A stretch of 11,289 nt of DNA from Oxalobacteraceae bacterium (GTDB lineage: Bacteria > Pseudomonadota > Gammaproteobacteria > Burkholderiales > Burkholderiaceae_D), in contig CANFGA010000053.1 of the NCBI GenBank assembly GCA_947446335.1, positions 1 through 11,289 of the forward strand. The letters are read 5' to 3'. Shown in pieces: positions 1-5,878 of this stretch (position 1 is the stretch's first letter; every line of letters starts with the position of its first letter). Under the pieces are notes generated by a model, which worked only from the letters and a program-made list of their open reading frames with translations, was not told where the DNA came from and did no database searches. A program made the position numbers and the translations under genes.

Positions 1-744
1 CTGGTGATCGTCGCCGGTCGTCCATCGATGGGCAAGACCGCATTTTCGATCAACATCGGCGAAAACGTCGCAATCGACAGCGGCTTGCCGGTCGCGGTGT
101 TTTCGATGGAGATGGGTGGCACCCAGCTCGCGATGCGGATGCTCGGCTCGGTCGGACAACTCGACCAGCACCGCTTGCGCACCGGCCGTTTGAACGACGA
201 GGATTGGCCGCGCCTGACCCATGCGATCCAGAAGATGAACGACGCCCAGCTCTATATCGACGAGACCCCGGCCTTGAATTCGATCGAACTGCGTGCGCGC
301 TCGCGCCGGTTATCGCGCCAGTGCGGCAAGCTTGGCTTGATCATCATCGATTACCTGCAACTGATGTCGGCCAACTCGTCGGGCGAAAACCGCGCAACCG
401 AGATCTCCGAAATTTCGCGCGGCTTGAAGGGATTGGCCAAGGAATTGAATTGCCCGGTGATCGCGCTGTCCCAGCTCAACCGTTCGCTCGAGCAGCGCCC
501 CAACAAGCGACCCGTGATGTCCGACTTGCGCGAATCGGGCGCGATCGAGCAAGATGCCGATGTGATCTTGTTCATTTACCGCGATGAAGTCTATAATCCC
601 GACTCGCCCGACAAGGGGACAGCGGAAATCATCATCGGCAAGCAGCGCAATGGTCCGATCGGCAGCATCCGCCTGACCTTCATGGGCCAGTACACCAAAT
701 TTGGCAACTACAGCGGCGGCCTGGCACTGTATCAGGGCGACTAG
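1..744 (+). CDS. dnaB: Replicative DNA helicase DnaB, C-terminal RecA-like domain (5' end outside window)
   Basis: DnaB is the hexameric 5'-3' helicase that unwinds DNA at the replication fork. The 247 visible residues are its RecA-like motor domain. They begin just before the Walker A motif (GRPSMGKT, residues 6-13 of the visible part). The Walker B strand LIIIDYLQLM follows at about residue 113, then the family-typical segments SQLNRSLEQRP, DLRESGAIEQDADV and GKQRNGP; the last carries the likely arginine finger. The N-terminal domain and linker lie left of the window, so base 1 is mid-gene and the apparent GTG at position 4 is an internal valine codon. The protein ends in LYQGD and a TAG stop, close to the normal DnaB C-terminus. 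Nothing suggests a phage-type or degenerate copy. The next gene on the same strand starts 210 bases downstream, so co-transcription is uncertain. Confidence 0.97.
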   Translation: MVIVAGRPSMGKTAFSINIGENVAIDSGLPVAVFSMEMGGTQLAMRMLGSVGQLDQHRLRTGRLNDEDWPRLTHAIQKMNDAQLYIDETPALNSIELRARSRRLSRQCGKLGLIIIDYLQLMSANSSGENRATEISEISRGLKGLAKELNCPVIALSQLNRSLEQRPNKRPVMSDLRESGAIEQDADVILFIYRDEVYNPDSPDKGTAEIIIGKQRNGPIGSIRLTFMGQYTKFGNYSGGLALYQGD

Positions 745-855
745 GCGCAGGCGGCACCCTTCCAGGCTGTTTCGCACTTTCATCGGCGCCTCTGCCACCG
801 GGTGCCCCAGTGGTGCTTCTTCCAATGGCGCTAGCGAACTGCGCCACCAAGGTTT

Positions 856-918
856 CTGAACGGCTCCACCAGCGCTCTGAACGGCTCCACCGGCGCTCTG
901 GACTGCTCCACTGGAGCA
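856..918. repeat. Three-unit 21-bp tandem repeat upstream of the DUF47 gene
   Basis: Units lie at 856-876, 877-897 and 898-918, with period exactly 21. The first two differ at one base (position 871 A versus 892 G). The third is diverged but keeps the CTG start and the CTCCA core. A more degenerate copy is recognisable just upstream (about 836-855), offset by 22 bases. The period is a multiple of three and the repeat sits in an open frame on the - strand, but no gene on that strand is supported. Confidence 0.85.
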
Positions 919-924
919 GTCCAG
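898..924. promoter_or_regulatory. Perfect 12-bp hairpin in the leader of the DUF47-pit unit
   Basis: CTGGACTGCTCC (898-909) and GGAGCAGTCCAG (913-924) are exact reverse complements separated by the 3-base loop ACT. The last base is 20 bases before the Shine-Dalgarno sequence of the DUF47 gene. There is no T tract on either side, so it does not look like an ordinary intrinsic terminator. It could be an mRNA leader structure, an RNA-processing or stability element, or a protein-binding palindrome. The structure is seen directly; the role is open. Confidence 0.7.
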
Positions 925-944
925 TCCCTGATCCAATACTCAAT

Positions 945-949
945 GGAGA
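945..949 (+). promoter_or_regulatory. Ribosome binding site that decides the DUF47 start
   Basis: GGAGA lies 5 bases before the ATG at 955. It overlaps the other in-frame ATG at 943, which itself lacks any purine-rich sequence at the right distance. This favours 955 as the start. Confidence 0.75.
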
Positions 950-954
950 ATGAC

Positions 955-1581
955 ATGTTTGGACGCCTGATGCCCACTGAAGGCAAGTTTTTCGAATTAT
1001 TCAATCAGCATGCCGAACTGTGCGTCAAGGGCGCCAACGAAATGCTGGGTCTGATGAGCAATTTCGACGATCTGGAAAACCGCGTGCAGATGATCGAAAT
1101 CCTGGAAAAACAGGCAGACAAGGTCACGCATGCGACGATCGACATGTTGCACAAGACTTTCATCACGCCGATCGATCGTGATGCTATCCACAAGCTGATC
1201 ACGCGCATGGATGACATCCTCGATCTGATGGAAGACGCCGGTCAGACCGTCCTGTTGTATGACTTGAAGGAAGTCACGCCGGAAGCGAAGCGCCTGGCCG
1301 AACTGGTGCTGGCCTGTGTTGAAAAAGTGCGCGATGCGGTGGCGCTGCTGAGCAACATGAAGAATTCGCGTCAGATACTCGTCATTTGCGAACAGATCGA
1401 TCGGCTCGAATCGGATGCCGATCATGTGATGCGCGCTGCAATGTCGAAGCTGTTTCGCGACGAGCCCGATGTGCGCAACCTGATCAAGCTGAAAGCGATC
1501 TATGAATTGCTGGAAACGGTGACCGATCGCTGCGAAGATGTGGCCAACATCATCGAAGGCATCATCGTCGAAAATGCCTGA
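955..1581 (+). CDS. DUF47 family, PhoU-like putative phosphate transport regulator
   Basis: This is a 208-residue, all-helical, acidic protein of the DUF47/PhoU_div family, whose members usually sit next to PiT phosphate transporters and are thought to modulate them. Family-typical stretches include MFGRLMPTEGKFFELFNQHA at the N-terminus, TFITPIDRDAIHKLITRMDD (about 69-88), and a C-terminal helix KLKAIYELLETVTDRCEDVA (about 179-198). Clusters of Asp and Glu (DDILDLMED, ESDADH) resemble the metal-binding patches of PhoU-like three-helix bundles. There is no signal peptide or membrane segment, so it is a cytosolic protein that could dock on the transporter. The start at 955 is chosen for its Shine-Dalgarno and for agreement with the usual N-terminus; starting at 943 would add four residues. 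The PiT gene starts 57 bases after its stop, so the pair is probably one transcription unit. The regulatory role is inferred from family and context. Confidence 0.92.
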   Translation: MFGRLMPTEGKFFELFNQHAELCVKGANEMLGLMSNFDDLENRVQMIEILEKQADKVTHATIDMLHKTFITPIDRDAIHKLITRMDDILDLMEDAGQTVLLYDLKEVTPEAKRLAELVLACVEKVRDAVALLSNMKNSRQILVICEQIDRLESDADHVMRAAMSKLFRDEPDVRNLIKLKAIYELLETVTDRCEDVANIIEGIIVENA

Positions 1582-1638
1582 GCGTTTCATGCCGGAGTTT
1601 CTTGCGCCGGTATCTTGCAGTGTCCAAGATGGAGCTCC

Positions 1639-2652
1639 ATGCATACCCTACAAATAAGCATCTATACGCTGGGCCTGCTGATTGCATTGGCGCTGCTGTT
1701 CGACTTCTTGAACGGTTTTCACGACGCCGCCAATGCGATCGCAACGGTGGTGTCGACCGGGGTGCTGAGGCCACAATCTGCAGTCCTGATGGCGGCCTTC
1801 TTCAATTTTTCTGCGATCTTCATCTTTCACCAGATGACGGTGGCCTCCACTGTCGGCAAGGGCATCATCGATCCGGATGTGGTCGATCAATATGTCGTGT
1901 TCGGCGCCCTGATGGGCGCCATCATCTGGAATATCGTGACCTGGTATTACGGCATGCCCTCGTCGTCATCGCATGCGTTGATCGGCGGCATGGTCGGCGC
2001 GGCGCTGGCCAAGTCCGGCACCGATGTGCTGGTGTCGGGTGGCTTGCTCAAGGTTGCACTGTTCATCGTGCTCTCGCCATTGCTGGGTTTCCTGATCGGT
2101 TCCCTGATGATGCTGCTGGTGTCGTGGATCTTCGTGCGTTCGACGCCGCGCCTGGCTGACAAGATGTTTCGCCGCCTGCAACTGGTGTCGGCCGCCGCCT
2201 ATAGCCTGGGTCATGGCGGCAACGATGCGCAAAAAACGATCGGCGTGATCTGGATGTTGTTGATCGCAGCCGGCTATTCGAGTGCTTCCGATCTGGCGCC
2301 GCCGTCGTGGGTCATCATCGCCTGCTACATCGGATTGAGCCTGGGCACGCTGTTTGGCGGCTGGCGCATCGTCAAGACCATGGGCCAGAAAATCACCAAG
2401 CTCAAACCGGTCGGCGGATTTTGCGCTGAAGCCGGCGGCGCGGCCACGCTATTCGTGGCGACGATGTTCGGCGTGCCGGTCTCCACCACGCACACGATCA
2501 CCGGGGCGATCGCCGGCGTGGGCTCGGTGCAAAAGATGTCGGCGGTGCATTGGGGACTGGCCGGCAAGATCATCTGGACCTGGATCTTCACGATTCCAGC
2601 CTCGGCGCTGATGGCTGCGATCGGATGGTGGGGCGCGCAGCAGATCATGTAG
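1639..2652 (+). CDS. pit: PiT family inorganic phosphate transporter
   Basis: This 337-residue integral inner-membrane protein takes up phosphate, in known family members as a metal-phosphate complex driven by the proton gradient. The two inverted-repeat signatures of the family are both present: FLNGFHDAANAIATVVSTGV near residues 23-42 and SLGHGGNDAQKTIGVI near 189-204. A second internal pair, GMPSSSSHALIGG (105-117) and GVPVSTTHTITGA (278-290), marks the two halves as well. About ten hydrophobic segments can be followed, split by a charged cytoplasmic stretch around 168-185. The ATG at 1639 is preferred, with GGAG at 1631-1634. A TTG at 1615 would add eight residues that are not membrane-like and has no ribosome binding site. 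It follows the DUF47 gene closely, the usual pairing for PiT systems. No clear terminator follows; an 8-bp inverted repeat (2653-2660 with 2694-2701) has a 33-base loop and no T tract. Confidence 0.95.
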   Translation: MHTLQISIYTLGLLIALALLFDFLNGFHDAANAIATVVSTGVLRPQSAVLMAAFFNFSAIFIFHQMTVASTVGKGIIDPDVVDQYVVFGALMGAIIWNIVTWYYGMPSSSSHALIGGMVGAALAKSGTDVLVSGGLLKVALFIVLSPLLGFLIGSLMMLLVSWIFVRSTPRLADKMFRRLQLVSAAAYSLGHGGNDAQKTIGVIWMLLIAAGYSSASDLAPPSWVIIACYIGLSLGTLFGGWRIVKTMGQKITKLKPVGGFCAEAGGAATLFVATMFGVPVSTTHTITGAIAGVGSVQKMSAVHWGLAGKIIWTWIFTIPASALMAAIGWWGAQQIM

Positions 2653-2778
2653 CTGCGCCGACGCCTGAAGCACCGGCCGGGCAGATCAAGCTGCGGCGCA
2701 GGCCCGATGAATCTGCCATTGTTCGCCGATGCGGCGCATGATGGTGGCATCGACCTGCATGCTGCTCGGTCCCTCACC

Positions 2779-2783
2779 GGAGA
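2779..2783 (+). promoter_or_regulatory. Ribosome binding site supporting a TTG start for the GST gene
   Basis: GGAGA is followed after 5 bases by TTG at 2789. The ATG codons further upstream in the same frame (2729, 2738, 2741, 2759) have no comparable site, and the 20 residues they would add do not fit the thioredoxin-fold N-terminus. Confidence 0.65.
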
Positions 2784-2788
2784 AAAAA

Positions 2789-3550
2789 TTGAAACCTGAC
2801 GAGTCCGATCGCTATCAATTGTATTACTGGCCTTCGATACAGGGCCGCGGCGAATTCATTCGCCTCGCGCTGGAGGAGGCCGCAGCCGCTTACGACGATG
2901 TTGCGCGCCGCCCGGAAGGGATGAGCGAACTGCTGCAATGCCTCGATGCCGAGGCGAACGCGCATCCGGCTTTCGCGCCACCGGTCCTGAGGTGCGGCGA
3001 GATCGTCGTGGCCCAGACCGCGAACATCTTGCTCTTCCTCGGGCCGCGCCTGGGCCTGGCGCCGCGCCTGCATGCCGGGCGCTTGTGGGCGCATCAATTG
3101 CAACTGACCATCGCCGATCTGGTCGGCGAAGCGCACGACAGCCATCATCCGATATCGGGCAATCTGTATTACGAAGAGCAGAAAAGCGCGGCGCAACTGC
3201 GCGCAGCTGATTTCACGTCGGCCCGTTTGCCCAAGTTTCTCGCTTATTTCGAACAGATACTGCAAGCGAAGCGCGGTCCTTGGATGGTCGGGGCCCGCTT
3301 GTCCTATGTCGACCTGTCGCTGTTTCAAGTCGTCGCCGGGTTGCGCTACGCCTTTCCGCATGCGATGGCGCGCCTGGCGCCGGCTTGTCCTGGATTGATC
3401 GCCTTGCACGACCGGGTCGCGCTGCGGCCCAACATCGCGCATTACCTCGCTTCAAAGCGGCGTCTGCCGTTTGGTGAAGAAGGCATCTTCAGGCATTATC
3501 CTGAACTCGACGAACCTGAACTCGATGCGCCTGGGCTGAATTCGGGCTGA
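2789..3550 (+). CDS. Glutathione S-transferase family protein
   Basis: This predicted 253-residue cytosolic protein has the two-domain layout of GSTs, which conjugate or reduce substrates with glutathione. The N-terminal thioredoxin-like domain (about 9-88) starts with RYQLYYWPSIQGRGEFIRLA; Tyr12 or Tyr13 is the candidate catalytic tyrosine. Pro65 in APPVL is the expected cis-proline before the glutathione-binding strand, and QTANIL (76-81) stands where GSTs have the Gln/Glu-Ser glutathione contact. The helical C-terminal domain contains SYVDLSLFQ (172-180), matching the conserved N-capping box with its Asp. Overall it resembles alpha/mu/sigma-like GSTs more than beta or zeta types, but the substrate cannot be told. 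The tail HYPELDEPELDAPGLNSG lies in short DNA repeats and may be a recent addition. The start is a TTG with a good ribosome binding site. It follows pit by 136 bases and converges with the esterase gene 25 bases after its stop. Function beyond family is unknown. Confidence 0.87.
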   Translation: MKPDESDRYQLYYWPSIQGRGEFIRLALEEAAAAYDDVARRPEGMSELLQCLDAEANAHPAFAPPVLRCGEIVVAQTANILLFLGPRLGLAPRLHAGRLWAHQLQLTIADLVGEAHDSHHPISGNLYYEEQKSAAQLRAADFTSARLPKFLAYFEQILQAKRGPWMVGARLSYVDLSLFQVVAGLRYAFPHAMARLAPACPGLIALHDRVALRPNIAHYLASKRRLPFGEEGIFRHYPELDEPELDAPGLNSG

Positions 3551-3573
3551 ACCCGGGCTGAGCAGGGACTGAA
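3500..3573. repeat. Short tandem repeats spanning the GST stop codon
   Basis: CCTGAACTCGA occurs at 3500-3510 and 3515-3525 (period 15, coding PELDE PELDA). It is followed by GGGCTGAA at 3533 and 3544, then GGGCTGA at 3555 and a variant GGGACTGAA at 3565, spaced about 11 bases. The TGA stop at 3548-3550 lies inside the second GGGCTGA copy. No convincing terminator is seen between the convergent genes; only a 4-bp stem (CGGG/CCCG) is available around 3543-3555. Confidence 0.75.
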
Positions 3574-3575
3574 CT

Positions 3576-4964
3576 TCAGACGCCGAACGGATAGGTCTCG
3601 GCTTCTTCGCTGGTCGTCCAGTGCACTGAGCGCTCCAGCGGCTGCAGCGCCGAGCTATGGTCGACATGGATCACGGCATCGAACTGGCGCGCCAGATCGG
3701 CGTGGAAGTAATGGCTCTGGCGCTCGCTCTCGGGCCGGTAGATCACGCCGATTGCGCGCTCCAGATAGCGCCGCCCGACGCCGGCTAACACGCTGTCGCT
3801 TGCGCGCAGCGGCAGCAGAAAGCGCGCCAGAGCGGTGGCGTGGAACAGCCCTTCGATACTATCTGCACGCGCCGGAACCAGTTTCTTTTTCTCGGCCGGC
3901 GCGCCCCAGTCCGAGGCCGCTGTGACTGTTCCTGAGCAGGTCGTCAATCCCAGCAAAAAGGATTCTTGCGCCGGGTAGCGCTGGCGCACCAGTTGGCCCA
4001 GGTTCAATTCTCCCCGCTCGCTCATCTGCGTGGCGCGCGCGTCGCCCAGATGTGAATTGTGGGCCCAGACCGCGATCTTGGCCACACTGCCTTTGCGCAA
4101 GCTGATGTGCTGGCGCAGTGCATCGAGTGTCTCGGCCATGTGCAGGTCGCGCATGTTCCAGGAAATATCGCGGCTTTGAAACATGGCGCGGTAATACGAT
4201 TCGGCATTCTTGACGACGCGCGCATTTTGCTGCGCATAAAACAATTCGTCCGAGAAAGGATCGGGCACGCTGCCAACCGAGCGAGGCAGCTGCGCCGCTG
4301 CCGCGGCACTGAGATCGATCAGCTGTTCGATGACCTGTTGCGTGCAACCTGGCTTCATGCCAAAGCTGGTCGCATAGCCGTAATGCTGGGGATCGGCGCC
4401 GAACTGGTCGAAACAGCCGTAACGCTCGCGTGCCCGCGCCGCTGCTGGCGCATCGTTGAGATCGAGATAGTGCAACACCGAATCGATCGACTTGTGCAGG
4501 CTGTACAGGTCGATCCCGAAAAAGCCGACCCGCGCCAGGCCCGCTGCCTGTACCACACTCGTCTGCGCCGGGCTGGGTTTCGCATGATGCGCATTATGCA
4601 GCCGCAGCCACGCGATGAATTCGACCATCTCCTTGTTGCGCCACATCCACTGCGGGAAGCGCTGGAAACCCGACAGCGCTTGATCGGCGCTGCGATCATT
4701 GCCATCATGGCCGATATAGCGGCTCACTTGCAGCGCATCGGGCCAGTCGGCTTCGACTGCGATCGCATCAAAGCCGTGCTCGATGATCAGGCGCTTGCTG
4801 ATGTCGGCGCGCAAGCGATAGAACTCGCGCGTGCCGTGGCTGGCCTCGCCGAGCAGCACCAGTGTGGCGTCGCCGATCTGCGCCATGACGGCGTCGAGAT
4901 TGTCGTTCGGCAAAAGCGGCAGTGCCTGGGCGCGCAGCGCCGCGATCATCGATGATTCCAGCAT
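3576..4964 (-). CDS. Erythromycin esterase family hydrolase
   Basis: This is a 462-residue protein of the Ere-like superfamily, which includes the macrolide-lactone-cleaving EreA and EreB but also many chromosomal members with unknown substrates. The core motif GEASHG (39-44) supplies the Glu40 and His43 pair. IAVEADWPD (68-76) supplies a second conserved Glu. RDLHMAETL (272-280) and VWAHNSHLGD (299-308) give the remaining conserved Glu and His positions. The catalytic set therefore looks complete. There is no signal peptide, so it is predicted to be cytosolic. The start at 4964 has a strong AAAAGGAG six bases upstream; a start at 5015 would add 17 residues overlapping the preceding gene. The preceding gene on this strand (endolysin-like) ends 47 bases upstream, suggesting one transcript. 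Family membership is firm. Macrolide resistance is not shown, because distant family members often lack it; hydrolysis of another ester or a cell-envelope compound is equally possible. Confidence 0.9.
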   Translation of the reverse strand: MLESSMIAALRAQALPLLPNDNLDAVMAQIGDATLVLLGEASHGTREFYRLRADISKRLIIEHGFDAIAVEADWPDALQVSRYIGHDGNDRSADQALSGFQRFPQWMWRNKEMVEFIAWLRLHNAHHAKPSPAQTSVVQAAGLARVGFFGIDLYSLHKSIDSVLHYLDLNDAPAAARARERYGCFDQFGADPQHYGYATSFGMKPGCTQQVIEQLIDLSAAAAAQLPRSVGSVPDPFSDELFYAQQNARVVKNAESYYRAMFQSRDISWNMRDLHMAETLDALRQHISLRKGSVAKIAVWAHNSHLGDARATQMSERGELNLGQLVRQRYPAQESFLLGLTTCSGTVTAASDWGAPAEKKKLVPARADSIEGLFHATALARFLLPLRASDSVLAGVGRRYLERAIGVIYRPESERQSHYFHADLARQFDAVIHVDHSSALQPLERSVHWTTSEEAETYPFGV

Positions 4965-4970
4965 GGCATT

Positions 4971-4978
4971 CTCCTTTT
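4971..4978 (-). promoter_or_regulatory. Strong ribosome binding site of the esterase gene
   Basis: On the - strand this reads AAAAGGAG and stands 6 bases before the ATG at 4964. It is among the best Shine-Dalgarno matches in the window and fixes the start inside the longer open frame. Confidence 0.8.
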
Positions 4979-5011
4979 GCTGATGTTGCACGCTAGGTTG
5001 CAGACCCGGCG

Positions 5012-5710
5012 TCAAGCTTCATTGGTGGACAAGTCCCCGGCGCGATCGACGCGAACCGGGCCGGCGAACAGCGATGCCGCCGTGCGCGGCCAGCGCGCCT
5101 TCAGCAGCCGGTTTTTGGCGATCCATGTCACGCACACTTTGTCGCCCTGATTGCCGCCCAGAATACGGTATGCGCCGTCATCTTCACCGGCATAGAAGCC
5201 GACATGACCTTTGTCGCTGTCGGGCGATGTGCGCCAGAACACCATCACGGCGCCCATGCGCGGTTCTGTCGGATCGCCAAAGCGCTCCCATTGTCGCGCG
5301 CCCAGAGGATTCGATGGCAGCACTTCATCTTGCATCGTGGCGCCGATGCAGTGCGCAACGAACAGACCGCACCAAGGCACATCGTCGCTGCCGTAGTGAA
5401 TGTCGAGGTTATCTGCCCAGTCTAGGATCACCGGGTTGCTTCCTGAACCCGGCATTTCTCTGGTATCGAGCAGATTTTCCGCCTCGGCCAGCCATGGCAG
5501 CAACACGCCGGAAGGCGTTTCCGCCATTTCGGCAAACAGCGCCGCCGACGTGCCGGGGCCGACGATGCCATCGACTTTCAAGCCGGCCTTTTCCTGGAAC
5601 GCCCTGACCGCAGCGATGGTTCTGCGGCCCCAGACTCCGTCGACTTCGCCGACGGCAAAGCCCTTGGCAAGCAGCGCTTGCTGTATCTTCTTGATCGTGT
5701 CGTTGTGCAT
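5012..5710 (-). CDS. Endolysin-like protein: peptidoglycan-binding domain plus TIGR02594-type Cys/His domain
   Basis: This predicted 232-residue protein probably binds and cuts peptidoglycan. Residues about 3-60 form a PG_binding_1 three-helix domain with its usual pattern (IQQALLAKGF, GEVDGVWGRRTIAAVRAFQ, LKVDGIVGPGT). The C-terminal part resembles the TIGR02594 family, related to NlpC/P60 and CHAP cysteine hydrolases. Cys114 in VPWCGLFVAHC is the candidate nucleophile, His169 in DKGHVGFYAG the general base, and Asn187 in GGNQGD the third residue. No signal peptide follows the chosen ATG, which has GGAG at 5716-5719 five bases upstream. It would stay in the cytoplasm unless exported by another route, as with phage endolysins that depend on a holin. 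No holin or other phage gene is visible. It lies downstream of the phoH terminator, so it should have its own promoter within 5711-5820, though none is obvious. The esterase gene follows after 47 bases. A domesticated prophage lysin, a contact-dependent effector or a housekeeping hydrolase are all possible. Confidence 0.85.
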   Translation of the reverse strand: MHNDTIKKIQQALLAKGFAVGEVDGVWGRRTIAAVRAFQEKAGLKVDGIVGPGTSAALFAEMAETPSGVLLPWLAEAENLLDTREMPGSGSNPVILDWADNLDIHYGSDDVPWCGLFVAHCIGATMQDEVLPSNPLGARQWERFGDPTEPRMGAVMVFWRTSPDSDKGHVGFYAGEDDGAYRILGGNQGDKVCVTWIAKNRLLKARWPRTAASLFAGPVRVDRAGDLSTNEA

Positions 5711-5820
5711 GGCATCTCCGTTGATGATGGATCGTTCGAAGATTGGAGTTGCCGCATCGTCAAAGGTTCTGGCTCTGGTCGGTTTGCAAGGCGCCGAGGC
5801 TGAAAAAAAGTAAAAAAAAG

Positions 5821-5853
5821 TCAAAAAAAAGCCCTGCTCGCAAGCAGGGCTTT
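5821..5853 (-). terminator. Intrinsic terminator of the phoH transcript
   Basis: GCCCTGCT (5831-5838) and AGCAGGGC (5843-5850) form an 8-bp GC-rich stem with a 4-base loop, extended by three A-T pairs to 11 bp. On the - strand the stem is followed directly by eight T (5830-5823). It begins 25 bases after the phoH stop, as expected for Rho-independent termination. Two further T tracts (8 and 7 bases, at 5812-5819 and 5803-5809) follow. Confidence 0.93.
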
Positions 5854-5878
5854 CGTGATTTCGAAAAAACAATTACAT

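Larger units (their letters stand above)
745..954. other. Gene-free stretch between dnaB and the DUF47 gene
   Basis: No convincing gene is seen on either strand. The left half contains a possible long-range inverted repeat (GGCACCC at 753-759 with GGGTGCC at 800-806), too weak to call a terminator because no T tract follows. The right half holds the 21-bp tandem repeat and hairpin described separately. No clear -35/-10 pair or Pho-box-like direct repeat could be recognised by eye, although the promoter of the phosphate genes should lie here if they are not read from dnaB. Confidence 0.6.

Noticed and set aside
856..924. CRISPR-like array
   Set aside because: The units are directly adjacent with no spacers, there are only three copies, and no cas genes are present.
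310..936. Open frame on the - strand over the dnaB 3' end and the repeat, with repeated GGAVQS peptides
   Set aside because: It lies antisense to the conserved dnaB sequence, and the peptide repeat only mirrors the 21-bp DNA repeat. It has no family resemblance.
943..954. Upstream ATG for the DUF47 gene
   Set aside because: It would place the Shine-Dalgarno inside the coding region and add four residues not expected for the family.
2729..2788. ATG starts upstream of the GST gene
   Set aside because: They have no ribosome binding site and the 20 added residues do not resemble a GST N-terminus; the TTG at 2789 has a well-placed GGAGA.
4059..4955. 298-codon open frame on the + strand
   Set aside because: It is the antisense shadow of the erythromycin-esterase-family gene, which has intact catalytic motifs.
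5735..5763. TTGACG as a possible -35 box for the endolysin-like gene
   Set aside because: At 16-18 bases downstream only poor -10 matches (such as TTCGAA) are found, so a promoter cannot be supported.
5711..5872. N-terminal extension of the endolysin-like protein with a hydrophobic Phe-rich stretch resembling a signal peptide
   Set aside because: It would start at a TTG upstream of the phoH terminator stem; the Phe residues come from the T tracts, and the ATG at 5710 has a proper ribosome binding site.
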